Positions 25,244 through 34,722 are shown, counted from the first letter of the stretch. The stretch is 64,000 bases of DNA from Lachnospiraceae bacterium (GCA_009774395.1 VSNQ01000003.1:27284-91283), one strand, 5' to 3'. Program-made: numbers and translations. Notes: generated by a model not told the origin, from the sequence alone.

Positions 25244-26959
25244 ATGAAAGAATTAAAAATGAGAAGAAATCAAAAGGATTTTACAAGAATTACAATGCTG
25301 TTATTCATGACAGTTCTTGCTGTTGGTATTGTGAAATGGAGTTATACGGCAAATGAACCTTCTATTCCCACCCATAATGGCGAATTTGAACTTTCGCTTT
25401 GGCTCACTGACAATCTCTGCATCAACTGGTGGAAAAACGAAGCAGACAACACTTACTGCTTTTTCATTCCGAATGCTTTCAAAAATCAAAAAATGCGTCT
25501 GACTTTCAGTGGAATCCCATACCTTACTATTGATGGCAAAAAAATCACCAGCGGCAGCAAATATTGTTTGGCTCAGGGAACGCACAGTCTTATAACAGAA
25601 GAAAACAATAATACGGCATATACTTTGACAGTGTGGTATACATCAGGTATCCCCACCTTTTTTGTGCAGACACAATCTGGTTCGGTTGAATCAATCCATT
25701 CGTCAAAACAACTGTCAGAATCTGGAAAAATATTGATTATGGACAGTCGTGGACGCAGCTATTTTGAAGGAATTATTGATGAAATCCATTGCCGCGGAAA
25801 TTCTTCTTTTGACAAGACAGAAAAAAAGTCCTATACGATAAGTCTAAACAAGAGTATGGATTTATTTGAAATGGGCAAAGCCAAAAAATGGCTCCTAATC
25901 GCAAATGCCTTTGACGATACGCTGGTCAGAAATGCATCCGCCTTTTTCATTGCAGAGCTGCTCAAACTTCCCTACACGCCAAAATTCCAGTATGTTGATG
26001 TGTATATCAATGGCAATTTTGTTGGCAATTATCTGTTATCCGAAAAGGTCGAAATTGGTAAAAACCGAGTCAATATCAGAAATCTCGAAAAAGAAGTCGT
26101 GTCCTTAAACAAGAACTGTAATCTGGCAGATACAGATTTTTTTATGGAACAGCAAGGGCGGCTTTTTAGCACAAAAGGATACCACATCGAAAAGGAGCCA
26201 GAGGACATATCAGGCGGTTATCTGCTGGAGCTTGAAACAAGCGACAGATATGGGCTGGAAGCCAGCGGTTTTCTTACATCCAGAATGCAGCCAGTCGTTT
26301 TTGCAAGTCCCAAATATGCCTCTTATAACCAAGTATCCTATATAGCAGGACTGTATCAGGACTTTGAGGATGCGGTATTTTCCGCAGACGGCTCCAACCC
26401 GTACACTGGGAAAATGTACTACGAATATATTGACGTAGATTCTTTCGCACGGAAATATCTGCTCGAAGAACTTGTTAAAAATCTGGACGCCTCCTTCACC
26501 AGTCAATACATCTATAAATACGATGACAGCATCAGCAGCAAATTCTATGCTGGCCCCTGCTGGGATTATGACAAATCGATCGCTGCATCAGGGATCACCG
26601 AAGACGGCATCAATCTAAACGATCCAAAAGGGCTGTATGCCGCTGTACAGGAAAAAGAATCCGACATTTGGTATGCCCTGTATCAGCACAAGGACTTTAG
26701 AAAAACGGTTGCAGCGATATTTTTTAAGGAGCTAGAACCACACTTAAAAAATAATTGTGAAAAAATATTCTTCGAGTATAGTAAAAATATTCGTAGTTCA
26801 AATGACTGCAATATGATACGCTGGAACACTTTCCCGCAGGCAGCAACGATTGATGAAAAAAGAATCCTATACAACACAAAAGTGCTGGAACTAGCCGATT
26901 TTATTGATAAGCGCCTTGATTTTCTAAAAAGCGAATGGGAGGCGCTGCAAGATGACTGA
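25244..26959 (+). CDS. CotH kinase family protein
   Basis: 571 residues with an N-terminal membrane anchor (about 17-31), a beta-rich region (about 45-155) and a CotH domain. CotH proteins have an atypical kinase fold; the Bacillus member phosphorylates spore-coat proteins. Motifs seen: CRGNSSF with KKSYTISL (about 180-200), NGNFVGNYLLSEKVEI (about 255-270), GGYLLELE (about 323), ELVKNLDAS (about 408) and AGPCWDYDKS (about 435), the last two holding the expected catalytic and metal-binding acids. The active domain would face outside. The ribosome-binding site is weak and ATGs at 25244 and 25259 are both possible. It overlaps the VTC gene by 8 bases, heading an operon with VTC, DUF4956 and a GT-C-like gene. 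Target unknown. Confidence 0.88.
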   Translation: MKELKMRRNQKDFTRITMLLFMTVLAVGIVKWSYTANEPSIPTHNGEFELSLWLTDNLCINWWKNEADNTYCFFIPNAFKNQKMRLTFSGIPYLTIDGKKITSGSKYCLAQGTHSLITEENNNTAYTLTVWYTSGIPTFFVQTQSGSVESIHSSKQLSESGKILIMDSRGRSYFEGIIDEIHCRGNSSFDKTEKKSYTISLNKSMDLFEMGKAKKWLLIANAFDDTLVRNASAFFIAELLKLPYTPKFQYVDVYINGNFVGNYLLSEKVEIGKNRVNIRNLEKEVVSLNKNCNLADTDFFMEQQGRLFSTKGYHIEKEPEDISGGYLLELETSDRYGLEASGFLTSRMQPVVFASPKYASYNQVSYIAGLYQDFEDAVFSADGSNPYTGKMYYEYIDVDSFARKYLLEELVKNLDASFTSQYIYKYDDSISSKFYAGPCWDYDKSIAASGITEDGINLNDPKGLYAAVQEKESDIWYALYQHKDFRKTVAAIFFKELEPHLKNNCEKIFFEYSKNIRSSNDCNMIRWNTFPQAATIDEKRILYNTKVLELADFIDKRLDFLKSEWEALQDD

Positions 26960-27650
26960 GTTTAGACACGAATACAAATATCTTTGCACACGTCAGCAGA
27001 TCGAAACAATAAGAAACAGCATAAGTGGAATTATGCAGCCGGACAAAAATGCAGGCAGAAACGGGGAATATGTGATTAGGAGTCTATATTTTGACGACTA
27101 TTCCAATAGCTGCCTGTATGACAATATAAACGGAAATAATCCAAGAGAAAAATTTCGAATACGAATATATAATGCTGACCTCTCCTACATTCGGCTTGAA
27201 CTAAAGCGCAAGGAAAACGGCAAAACAAAAAAGAGCTCCTGCCGCATTGATGAAAGGCTGTGCCTGCAAATGATACAAGGCATCCCTCTTAGGATAGATG
27301 CCATCGATTCAGAAGTTTACAGGAAATTCTGTCTGTGGCAGCATACAAAATTTTTAAAGCCCGCAATTATTACAGAATATGACCGCTCCCCTTACGTATA
27401 CAGTGACGGAAATGTCAGAGTTACATTTGACCAGAACATAAGGGCCGGCACTTTTGTGGAAGATTTCACCAAACAACGAATTGTAGCACATCCTATTATG
27501 CCATTCAATCAGCACTTACTGGAAGTAAAATTTGACGAACTTATACCAGACTTTATATATTCCTTGGTACAAACAGAAAACCTTCGTCAGACAACATACT
27601 CAAAATACTATATGTGCAGAAGGTATCATTTTGGAGGAGGTTTATTATGA
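26952..27650 (+). CDS. VTC-domain (polyphosphate polymerase-like) protein (copy 2)
   Basis: 232 residues with FRHEYKYLCT (E-x-K), YFDDYSN, KFRIRIYN, IRLELKRK, a Lys-rich NGKTKKSSC turn, YDRSPYV, RVTFDQNI, LLEVKFDEL and TTYSKYYM. These are the tunnel-lining strands of the VTC/CYTH fold, in the same order as the 16951-17679 protein but clearly diverged from it. Expected to be cytoplasmic and nucleotide- or polyphosphate-binding. The start overlaps the CotH stop, and its own stop overlaps the next ATG (ATGA), so the three genes are translationally coupled. Confidence 0.88.
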   Translation: MTEFRHEYKYLCTRQQIETIRNSISGIMQPDKNAGRNGEYVIRSLYFDDYSNSCLYDNINGNNPREKFRIRIYNADLSYIRLELKRKENGKTKKSSCRIDERLCLQMIQGIPLRIDAIDSEVYRKFCLWQHTKFLKPAIITEYDRSPYVYSDGNVRVTFDQNIRAGTFVEDFTKQRIVAHPIMPFNQHLLEVKFDELIPDFIYSLVQTENLRQTTYSKYYMCRRYHFGGGLL

Positions 27651-28321
27651 GTTTTGACGATATCTTTAAAAAATCATTTATAAACACTGTTAATATGGCT
27701 GATCTTTCGGTTTTACAAACTGTAACGATATTTGGCGTCACTCTGCTGTTTGCATTGTATATTTTCTTTATCTACCGGATTATTACCCGAAAGAATTTCT
27801 ACAATAAAAATTATAATATATCACTCTCCGCAATTGCTTTGATTACGGCTGCAATTATTATTGCCATCCAGTCCAGTATTGTCGTTTCTCTCGGAATGGT
27901 AGGGGCACTTTCAATCGTGCGTTTTCGAAATGCGGTAAAAGATCCGCTCGATCTGGTTTTTATGTTTTGGGCGCTGGCAGTCGGCATTATATGCGGTGTC
28001 GGATTGTTTGATATTGCCGCAATTTTATCCATAGTTGTGACAGGAACGATCTTCCTGCTGGACAGGCTGCCTGTGCCACAAAGTCCCATGGTACTGATGA
28101 CCCAAGGCATCTACTGTGATATGGAAGATTCCATTGTCGGCATCGTATCACAATACACAAGGACTTACAAGGTAAAATCAAGAAATATCACCCCTGACAG
28201 AACAAGTATTGTCATAGAACTGCGTGTAAAAGATGGCAGAGAACTGATTCAGAAACTGAGCGATCTTGAAGGTATTGAATATATCTCAATTATAGACCAC
28301 GATGGAGAAGTCACCTTTTAA
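27647..28321 (+). CDS. DUF4956 family membrane protein (copy 2)
   Basis: 224 residues, with hydrophobic segments at about 27-48, 60-85 and 95-145 and a soluble C-terminal domain (YCDMEDSIVGIVSQYTRTYKVKSRN). It keeps the GMVGALSIVRFRNA core that matches AGTFSLVRFRSV of copy 1, but is otherwise strongly diverged. The ATG overlaps the VTC stop and has GGAGGAGG upstream. Consistent pairing with VTC genes in both loci argues that the two proteins act together, perhaps as a membrane platform or channel for the VTC product; that is inference. Confidence 0.88.
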   Translation: MSFDDIFKKSFINTVNMADLSVLQTVTIFGVTLLFALYIFFIYRIITRKNFYNKNYNISLSAIALITAAIIIAIQSSIVVSLGMVGALSIVRFRNAVKDPLDLVFMFWALAVGIICGVGLFDIAAILSIVVTGTIFLLDRLPVPQSPMVLMTQGIYCDMEDSIVGIVSQYTRTYKVKSRNITPDRTSIVIELRVKDGRELIQKLSDLEGIEYISIIDHDGEVTF

Positions 28322-28375
28322 TCACAGCCTCCTATCATTCTTGAAAAATTTAGACGATTGGAAAGGATTTCATTT

Positions 28376-29773
28376 ATGAAAAAATCAACAAATCACCACT
28401 TATTCTCCATCTTTATGCTTATTTTCGTCTGCACATTTTATCTCTTCTTTGCTTTGTACGACGGTGTTGTTATCTGTGTAGACTCACAGGGTTACATAGG
28501 GATGAGTATCGCAAGAGAACCACTTTATCCGATATTTTTAACGTTTTTGCGTTTTCTGTTCTCCAGTTTTTCCTCCGATTTTTACCTGACTGCCGCTGTC
28601 TTTCTACAGAGCACACTGGCAGCCTTTTCCGCATGGTATTTTGCCGATTATATCCTGCACGAGTTTAGAACTAGCAGATTATCCGCTTTCTTCATCTTAT
28701 GTATTCCAATGCTGGTATCGCTCTTATGCCGCTTTGCTGCTAAAAGAGGTTCTATGTACTCGAACAGCATTTTAACGGAAGGACTGACCATTCCCTGCTA
28801 CTTCCTCTTTTTCCGCTTCCTGACTGCCTATTGTCTGCACCGTGGGAAATCCTCATTTATTTCCTGTTGGTTTTTTGCCCTTTTGCTTATCTCCACCCGT
28901 AAACAGATGTCTGTTGCGCTGATTATGCTCGCTCTTGGCATTCTATACTGCTATTTTAAAGACAAACATTATCTTAAAGGAATCACGCTGTCACTGCTGT
29001 GCATCATCAGTGTTCTGCTTGGCACATTCTGTCTGGATTTCGGGTATAACTATGCCCTGCGGGGTGAGTTTACCCGACATTCTGGGGATACCAGATTTGT
29101 CACTACAATGGCGATCTATACTGCACAGAGAAGCGACGCACAGTATATTGCAGATGAAGATATCCGAAATCTATTTCTTGAAATTTATGATATCTGCGAC
29201 AAAAACGGCTACCTAAAAAGCGCTGCCCCAAAAGGCTGGGCAAACCGTGTATCCCATTTTGGAGATTATTATGACTGCATACAAATTGACAACCTGCGCC
29301 CTATGGTAAGTCAGTTTGCCATGGAACGGTATGATGGGGATCTGGTTGCTGCCAGTGAATACGCAGACCAAATTATGAATACCATCAACCATTCCATTAT
29401 TTTGCATAACCTGCCCCAGATTATCGGTACATTTGCGGACAATATCCTATCTGGTCTTATTACGACGGTTGCCCAGCGCAATCCGATACTGAACTGGTAC
29501 AGTCTGGTTGTTTACCTGCTATATATTGTTCTGTTTATCTGGCACTGTCTCGTTGTCAAAGATTCTAAGCTTATCCTGCTCGTTTCCTTGGTTATGATTT
29601 CTATTATCATTAATGTAGGTCTGGTGTCTTTGGTAATCTTTTGTCAGACGAGATATACGATTTATAATATGGCTCTATTTTACATCAGTTTATTTCTTAT
29701 GCTGCGTGAGCCTGTCCGCAGGATTTCGTCCGTTTTTCAACCCCTGCGTTCTCTCACAGCCTTATTTCGGTAA
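28376..29773 (+). CDS. Polytopic membrane protein, possible GT-C type glycosyltransferase
   Basis: About 465 residues with ten or more hydrophobic segments. After the first span comes DGVVICVDSQGYIGMSIAREPLYPIFLTFLRFL, which resembles the first outside loop of GT-C enzymes (acidic residue, then a Pro-containing helix). A larger loop (about 235-345) carries RHSGDTRFVTTMAIYTAQRSD and a DADQ-like region. If correct it would move a lipid-linked sugar on to an outside acceptor. This assignment rests on layout only. The ATG at 28376 follows GGAAAGGA; the gene is 54 bases after DUF4956. Its last 37 bases overlap the convergent amidohydrolase gene. Confidence 0.7.
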   Translation: MKKSTNHHLFSIFMLIFVCTFYLFFALYDGVVICVDSQGYIGMSIAREPLYPIFLTFLRFLFSSFSSDFYLTAAVFLQSTLAAFSAWYFADYILHEFRTSRLSAFFILCIPMLVSLLCRFAAKRGSMYSNSILTEGLTIPCYFLFFRFLTAYCLHRGKSSFISCWFFALLLISTRKQMSVALIMLALGILYCYFKDKHYLKGITLSLLCIISVLLGTFCLDFGYNYALRGEFTRHSGDTRFVTTMAIYTAQRSDAQYIADEDIRNLFLEIYDICDKNGYLKSAAPKGWANRVSHFGDYYDCIQIDNLRPMVSQFAMERYDGDLVAASEYADQIMNTINHSIILHNLPQIIGTFADNILSGLITTVAQRNPILNWYSLVVYLLYIVLFIWHCLVVKDSKLILLVSLVMISIIINVGLVSLVIFCQTRYTIYNMALFYISLFLMLREPVRRISSVFQPLRSLTALFR

Positions 29774-30930
29774 ACGACTTTGCCGTCGATTATCGTCATT
29801 AATGTATTTGTAAAAATCTCCATTGGATTGCCGTCAAAGACTGCAATATCTGCATCTTTTCCTTTTTCCAAGCTGCCAAGGCGATCTGCTACGCCGCAGA
29901 TTTTTGCCGCATGGATTGTTAGAGCACGGTATCCCTCTTCAAGATCTAAGCCATGTTTTACACTTAGTCCAACACAAAGCGGAAGCGACTGAATCAGCGA
30001 CACGGGATGGTCTGTTGTAATGGATACCATGACACCTGCTTTCGAGAGAATACCTGCCGTTTTAAATGCAACATTCTGCACTTCTATTTTATTACGGCTT
30101 GACATATCCGGGCCTACAATTGCCGGAAATCCTTCAAAGGCAAGTTCCTCAGCAATTAAATGCCCCTCGCTGCAATGGTCAAGTGTCATACGCAGTCCAA
30201 ACTCTTTGGCAATGCGAATTGCCGTGAAAATATCATCCACACGGTGCACGTGTGCCTTTAATGGTATTTTCTGTTCAAAGACTGGACGCCATGCTTCATA
30301 ATGCAGACTGTATGGTTCCTGTTTATTTGACAGATAGTGGCGCGCTTTTGCCAATTCATTGCGCAGCATTCCAGCAATCGCCATTCTTGTAACAGGAGAA
30401 GTATCCAATCCTGCATAATTTACTTTGGGATTTTCGCCGAAAGCCACTTTCATAGCTGAAGGGAATTTAACAATTAAGTCGTCAATACGCCTGCCGCTGG
30501 TCTTTACAACGGCAAACTGGCCGCCGACAACATTGGAACTGCCGGGGCCTATATTTGCCGCTGTAATGCCTGCTTGTACTGCATCGTGAAATGCCGCATC
30601 CATCGTGTTTATGGCGTCAATTGCCCGAAGCATGGGTGTTATGGGGGTCACTGTTTCATTACAGTCATCCCCCTCCTGCCCTTTTTTCTCCTCGGTAATG
30701 CCCATATGACAGTGTGCTTCAATAATTCCCGGCATCACCAGATTGTGGTTTACATCCATTACTTCACAGTTCGCGGAAGAAGGAAGCGTTATCTGCGGAG
30801 CCACCTCAAGAATTTTACCATTTCCGATAAGTATACTGCCCTCGAAGGTATTTGCCTTATATTGTGCACACAGTGCATCACTCATGCTGCGGATAGTTGC
30901 ATTTTTCAGTAAAAGCATCTGCTTACTCAT
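29737..30930 (-). CDS. Amidohydrolase superfamily protein (imidazolonepropionase-like)
   Basis: 397 residues. The metal-dependent amidohydrolase fold is shown by the N-terminal beta domain (ILIGNGKILEVAP), HxH metal pair in VMPGIIEAHCHMG, HVHRVDD, LDHCSEGH and the final Asp in SITTDHPVS, then the C-terminal ADIAVFDGNPME return to the beta domain. All expected ligands are visible. It would hydrolyse a C-N bond in a cyclic or acylated substrate; the substrate cannot be read from sequence. The ATG overlaps the stop of the SpoIIQ-like gene (ATGA), so they share a message, an odd partnership. Cytoplasmic. Confidence 0.9.
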   Translation of the reverse strand: MSKQMLLLKNATIRSMSDALCAQYKANTFEGSILIGNGKILEVAPQITLPSSANCEVMDVNHNLVMPGIIEAHCHMGITEEKKGQEGDDCNETVTPITPMLRAIDAINTMDAAFHDAVQAGITAANIGPGSSNVVGGQFAVVKTSGRRIDDLIVKFPSAMKVAFGENPKVNYAGLDTSPVTRMAIAGMLRNELAKARHYLSNKQEPYSLHYEAWRPVFEQKIPLKAHVHRVDDIFTAIRIAKEFGLRMTLDHCSEGHLIAEELAFEGFPAIVGPDMSSRNKIEVQNVAFKTAGILSKAGVMVSITTDHPVSLIQSLPLCVGLSVKHGLDLEEGYRALTIHAAKICGVADRLGSLEKGKDADIAVFDGNPMEIFTNTLMTIIDGKVVYRNKAVRERRG

Positions 30931-31832
30931 TGGTTTACCTTTTCCAGCGGATTGGTGGGAACGCCGTCTTTTGTCAGCTTAATATAAATATTTGTGCCCT
31001 CCTGCGTATAATAGATTGTCGGCTTCGCAATAGTACCAACTTTATCCCCAGCTTTTACAACATCACCTTCTGCAAGCGTAATATCTGCAAGCTGTCCATA
31101 CGTTAATTCGTATCCATTACCAAGATCAAAGCTGATGGTATTGCCTGTCTGCGCGTCACTGTATACCTTAGTCACAATGCCGTCTGCTGCTGCTGTTACA
31201 ATTTCGCCTTCTGTTGCTGCAATCACAAGCGCGGGATTATAGCGGTATTGCTGCATGGTTCCATGGTAAACAGCTTTGTCCATGCTATAATTTAACAGCA
31301 CAGCACCGACAACCGGAAGCTGCAAGGTATCATCATCTGAAAATGACAACTGCGGCAAAGGCTCTTCTTGTTCTGCGACAACACCTTCTGCTGCATTCTC
31401 TTCTTCATTCATAAAAACAGCGGCCTTGTCCGTCCCTTCCAGCGGTGTATTTGTAACCTGTCCAGAGTTTACCTCTGTATATTCAGGATCGATATCCATA
31501 TCATTATTATTGCTTAAATCATTTGTATCATCTGTTTCCCTTGTAAAACGTGCGTCCGCATAACGATTCGTTGGTGTTTTTCCCATATCTGCCTTACCTG
31601 ATACCGATTGGCTGTCATCTACCTTAGGTGCGGCTTCTTCCTCATCTGCTACCATATTTTGTTGTTGTTCTAACTTGGCAAAATCAATCTTATTATCTTC
31701 GGATTCTCCATCCTCCCGAGCCGCCATATATACTCCTGCAAGCGTCAGCGCAGACAAAACAAACACAGATGCGGCAATGATGCTGATTTTCTCTTTCTGT
31801 AAGGCGGGGCGTTTCCTATTACGTCTATTCAT
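30927..31832 (-). CDS. SpoIIQ-like degenerate M23 (LytM) protein
   Basis: About 301 residues: a short basic start, one membrane span (about 20-38), a long acidic low-complexity linker, and a C-terminal LytM-like domain (about 180-300: VVGAVLLNYSMDKAVYHG ... VIAATEGEIVTAAADGIVTKVYSD ... GNGYELTYGQLADI ... VKAGDKVGTI). This is the layout of SpoIIQ, the forespore half of the engulfment zipper. The zinc ligands of active M23 enzymes are absent: NPALVIAA stands where H-x-G-x-D is usual, YGQL where Y-x-H-L, and NIYIKL where H-L-H-F. It should be non-catalytic. The ATG at 31832 follows GGAGG. The SpoIID-like gene lies just upstream, as in other clostridia. Confidence 0.75.
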   Translation of the reverse strand: MNRRNRKRPALQKEKISIIAASVFVLSALTLAGVYMAAREDGESEDNKIDFAKLEQQQNMVADEEEAAPKVDDSQSVSGKADMGKTPTNRYADARFTRETDDTNDLSNNNDMDIDPEYTEVNSGQVTNTPLEGTDKAAVFMNEEENAAEGVVAEQEEPLPQLSFSDDDTLQLPVVGAVLLNYSMDKAVYHGTMQQYRYNPALVIAATEGEIVTAAADGIVTKVYSDAQTGNTISFDLGNGYELTYGQLADITLAEGDVVKAGDKVGTIAKPTIYYTQEGTNIYIKLTKDGVPTNPLEKVNQ

Positions 31833-32007
31833 CTTCAACCTCCATTTGACTACCTTATAAAATTTGGAAATTTTGTGGTAATATACGTTCTACCGTTGTT
31901 CTGGGTAAATCTGTTTTATCACAATAGTAGCATTTCCGTTTTTTATTGAATTATGCAAAGCAAAAGTAATCAAATATGCTTGAATTTTTTCTTTTAAAAA
32001 ACATATC

Positions 32008-32120
32008 ATCGAGTAGGGAAGATTTTCTCCCTACTCGCCGCGCGCCCCCTGCGCCGCTTCTGCGGCAGAGTTCCTCTGCATGGGACTGTGCATAAAAACG
32101 AAAAAAGCAGGGGAATTTCT
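32008..32120. repeat. Family F repeat between SpoIID-like and SpoIIQ-like genes
   Basis: gagtagggaagattttctccctactcgccgcgcgccccctgcgccgcttctgcggcagagttcctctgcatgggactgtgcataaaaac, followed by a second gcaggggaatttctcccctac hairpin that reaches the end of the SpoIID-like gene. Confidence 0.75.
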
Positions 32121-32123
32121 CCC

Positions 32124-32771
32124 CTACTCAACTCTGATTTTAGACTCTGGAAAAAAATAGCGGATTATCTGTGTAAATTCACTGCCCTCCTGCGCCAAAA
32201 GTAATGCATAATTTAACGAAAGCCCAATCCCTTCCCCTGCTTCCCCAATTTTAATTTCCCAATCTGATGATGTAAAAAAAGGGATTGCAATTACAGTTCT
32301 CTCCTCTTTACTCCCATCCATAATCACAGCGCCTGTGGATTCCTCCACCGCTTCCCGAATCCACAATTCCTCATTACTGTTTTGCTTTAGTTTGCGAAAT
32401 GGCAGTCCCGTTTTCTTAATATCCAACTCCTCTGGACACTGTTCCTGCTCCCATGTGTAGAGCATATTCGTACGGCATACGACTGCCAATGCCTTTAAGT
32501 ATTCTTGGCGCTTGCCTTCGCCATTTTCCAGGTTATCAAATGCTGCCAGCCGTTCCTCTGTCAGCAGCGCAGCAGTTATATGGCAAACAGCCTCCTCCGG
32601 TTCATATGCATAAGTTCCCCGATCCTCACAAAGCATTACCATAAATGGCATTTCTTCTGCATTCTTTATCTGATACTCCTCCTTTGCTTCCTTTTTTTCA
32701 GGTGGAAACAATAGTATCGCAGCCAGCGGAAGCCCCGCTATAAACAGAAGAAGCCGCAGCCATTTTTTCAT
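32124..32771 (-). CDS. SpoIID-like protein (short, diverged)
   Basis: 215 residues, with one N-terminal membrane span (about 5-22). Traces of the SpoIID fold: CHITAALLTEE, EYLKALAVVCRTNMLY (compare EALKAQAVAARTYA), a TGAVIMDG strand, and GEGIGLSLNYALLLAQEGSEFTQIIRYFFPESKI, which matches the GHGVGMSQYGA ... Y-x-x-I-L-x-x-Y-Y-P end of SpoIID. SpoIID is a peptidoglycan lytic transglycosylase of engulfment. It is about 100 residues shorter than usual and the GHGVGMS signature is altered. Its place before the SpoIIQ-like gene supports the call. Confidence 0.7.
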   Translation of the reverse strand: MKKWLRLLLFIAGLPLAAILLFPPEKKEAKEEYQIKNAEEMPFMVMLCEDRGTYAYEPEEAVCHITAALLTEERLAAFDNLENGEGKRQEYLKALAVVCRTNMLYTWEQEQCPEELDIKKTGLPFRKLKQNSNEELWIREAVEESTGAVIMDGSKEERTVIAIPFFTSSDWEIKIGEAGEGIGLSLNYALLLAQEGSEFTQIIRYFFPESKIRVE

Positions 32772-32817
32772 ATTTGCATCTCCACTTATTTCAGAACCGC
32801 CTATTCACTTACTATTA

Positions 32818-32895
32818 TACTCACGACCAATAAATTTTATCATATCGTCCAAAATAATTATGCTCGTAAGTCGGCATAATTGGCGGGCATACATT
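32818..32895. repeat. Partial family B-like repeat
   Basis: tatactcacgaccaataaattttatc ... aattatgctcgtaagtc has a family B end but a diverged second arm. It fills the gap before the acyltransferase gene. Confidence 0.4.
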
Positions 32896-32897
32896 TT

Positions 32898-34637
32898 TTA
32901 TTCGGTGCTTGTTATGCGTTTGGCTGCTTTTACTGCCTTATCAAAAAGCACATTGCAGACTATCACAACTGTATTGTCGAAAATAACCGCCAGAAACAGA
33001 CAAATTAAAAACGTTAACACCACTGTCGCCGCAATTCCTCCGATGCATCCGAACCGAAGCGCTGTAATATGCAGTTTACCTTGCACAATTACAAACAGCA
33101 CATACCAATGAATTAAAATTATTGAGTAACTATACTTTGAAAACAGACGCATTACAAAGTTCGACTTGTTTGCAAACCAATTTTTTCTCTTCAAAAAGAA
33201 TATAAAAATACCGCATGACGTAAATATCATGGTTGGTGCATTGTTATAGACATAATTCATATACCCTGTATCTATAAAAACAATTACAATCATTGCAATA
33301 TAAGAAATCACTGCCGCAGCCATAATCAAACGGCTGCGCTTATCGTAACCTCTTTTCTCATTATGCCTTGTCAAAATATAGCCGATTAAAAACACACCGT
33401 CCCAGCCTGCAAGAAAAGAAACAGGGCCAAAAGCCATCCCAAACAGCGGCAAATAAGTGGTCAGTATATTCAGCGCCAAAATCATCACTGCAAGTGAAAA
33501 CAACATTTTATCACTTAAATGCTGCATCATAATGCGGAAAAACGGCGCAGCCAGATACAGGGCAACAATTGTATAAATCAACCATAAATGCGGCGCAGCG
33601 TCAGGTGCACCAGTTACCACGCGTTTCAGCGCACTCCCAAGATGTTCCGGAGGCAAAAAACGCACCTCATGATTCAGCGATAATAGCAAAAGGTAGTATG
33701 CAGCAAGTGGAATAATTACCCTAGATGCACGCTTGCTATAAAAAGAAGCTACTGATTCCTCCTTTGATGTTTTGGGGCTTAACAGTAATGTTCCCGAAAG
33801 CATTACATAAATTACATTACAGCAGAGCCCAAGACTTAAACCACCGATTAACAGCAATTGTTTCCACTCTTGTTCGGCAAGCTCTACCATTGGAGAACAC
33901 GCATGTGCCAATATTACTAGAACCGCTGCCAAAATTCGTAGATAGTCCAAATGCACTTCTCTACCCTTATTCGGTCTTGTTCCAAACAGCACAGTCATCG
34001 CATATGCCTTAAAACCTGCCCTATTTTCACGCATCCGCACACAATGCGCCCAGAAAATTAAGCAGCACCCAATGATTGCTACAGGAAAATACAACAGACA
34101 ATTCTGCACTGTCCGGTGTGATACGTACAAATGCGACTGCATTTCCCCCGTATAAGCAATAATATTCTGCAATTGAAAATCGCCATCAATATCCAAACGC
34201 AGCATCGCATACTCACCAATCGGCAGTGGAATCAAACAGGTGATCCGTCCTTTGTAAATCCCTTTATAAACTGCCGTTTTAATAGAATGTTTTTCTGTAT
34301 AACCTTCACCTTCTTTTGCATAAAACACTTGGATAGGCAGCGAATTACGTGCTTGTCCACTATAGGATGCAAACTGCAATTCCAATCCACCAATTACACC
34401 ATATCCAATACTCTGCCCGTTTGTGCCACGCAAATAAAGCTGCGGGTCATCACCGTTTACTACAAAACTGCCGTTTTCCTGCTGCGTATAGCCAGAACAT
34501 CCTGCATAATTTTCCACAAAAATATCAAGGGCTTCTCCCTGCGGCTCATATCTGCGCTCAAGATTGTGATAAAAAATAATGCCCAGCACTACAATGATTA
34601 CAATTGCTAATATCATGTATTTTTTCTTTATTTTCAT
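32898..34637 (-). CDS. Acyltransferase 3 family membrane protein (OafA-like)
   Basis: 579 residues. An N-terminal span (about 8-22), an extracytoplasmic beta-rich domain (about 30-165), another span, and then an acyltransferase-3 core of about ten helices. The core opens with REVHLDYLRILAAVLVILAHACSPM, where the conserved Arg and His are expected to act in transfer of O-acyl groups to sugars. SKRASRVIIPLAAYYLL and APHLWLIYTIVALYLAAPFF are further family segments. It probably acetylates a cell-wall or surface polysaccharide. The extra N-terminal outside domain is less common. No strong ribosome-binding site is visible (AAGGTTAAC). Possibly monocistronic. Confidence 0.88.
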   Translation of the reverse strand: MKIKKKYMILAIVIIVVLGIIFYHNLERRYEPQGEALDIFVENYAGCSGYTQQENGSFVVNGDDPQLYLRGTNGQSIGYGVIGGLELQFASYSGQARNSLPIQVFYAKEGEGYTEKHSIKTAVYKGIYKGRITCLIPLPIGEYAMLRLDIDGDFQLQNIIAYTGEMQSHLYVSHRTVQNCLLYFPVAIIGCCLIFWAHCVRMRENRAGFKAYAMTVLFGTRPNKGREVHLDYLRILAAVLVILAHACSPMVELAEQEWKQLLLIGGLSLGLCCNVIYVMLSGTLLLSPKTSKEESVASFYSKRASRVIIPLAAYYLLLLSLNHEVRFLPPEHLGSALKRVVTGAPDAAPHLWLIYTIVALYLAAPFFRIMMQHLSDKMLFSLAVMILALNILTTYLPLFGMAFGPVSFLAGWDGVFLIGYILTRHNEKRGYDKRSRLIMAAAVISYIAMIVIVFIDTGYMNYVYNNAPTMIFTSCGIFIFFLKRKNWFANKSNFVMRLFSKYSYSIILIHWYVLFVIVQGKLHITALRFGCIGGIAATVVLTFLICLFLAVIFDNTVVIVCNVLFDKAVKAAKRITSTE

Positions 34638-34670
34638 ATTGTTAACCTTATTTTTATATTTTCTATATGC

Positions 34671-34705
34671 AAAAAATGCCTATCTGGTAAAGTACCCAAA
34701 TAGGC
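34671..34705 (-). terminator. Terminator of the DUF4261 gene
   Basis: On the minus strand tgcctatttgggtactttaccagataggca forms a stem followed by tttttt, 18 bases after the stop at 34723. Confidence 0.75.
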
Positions 34706-34722
34706 AAATATTCTGCTTTGCA

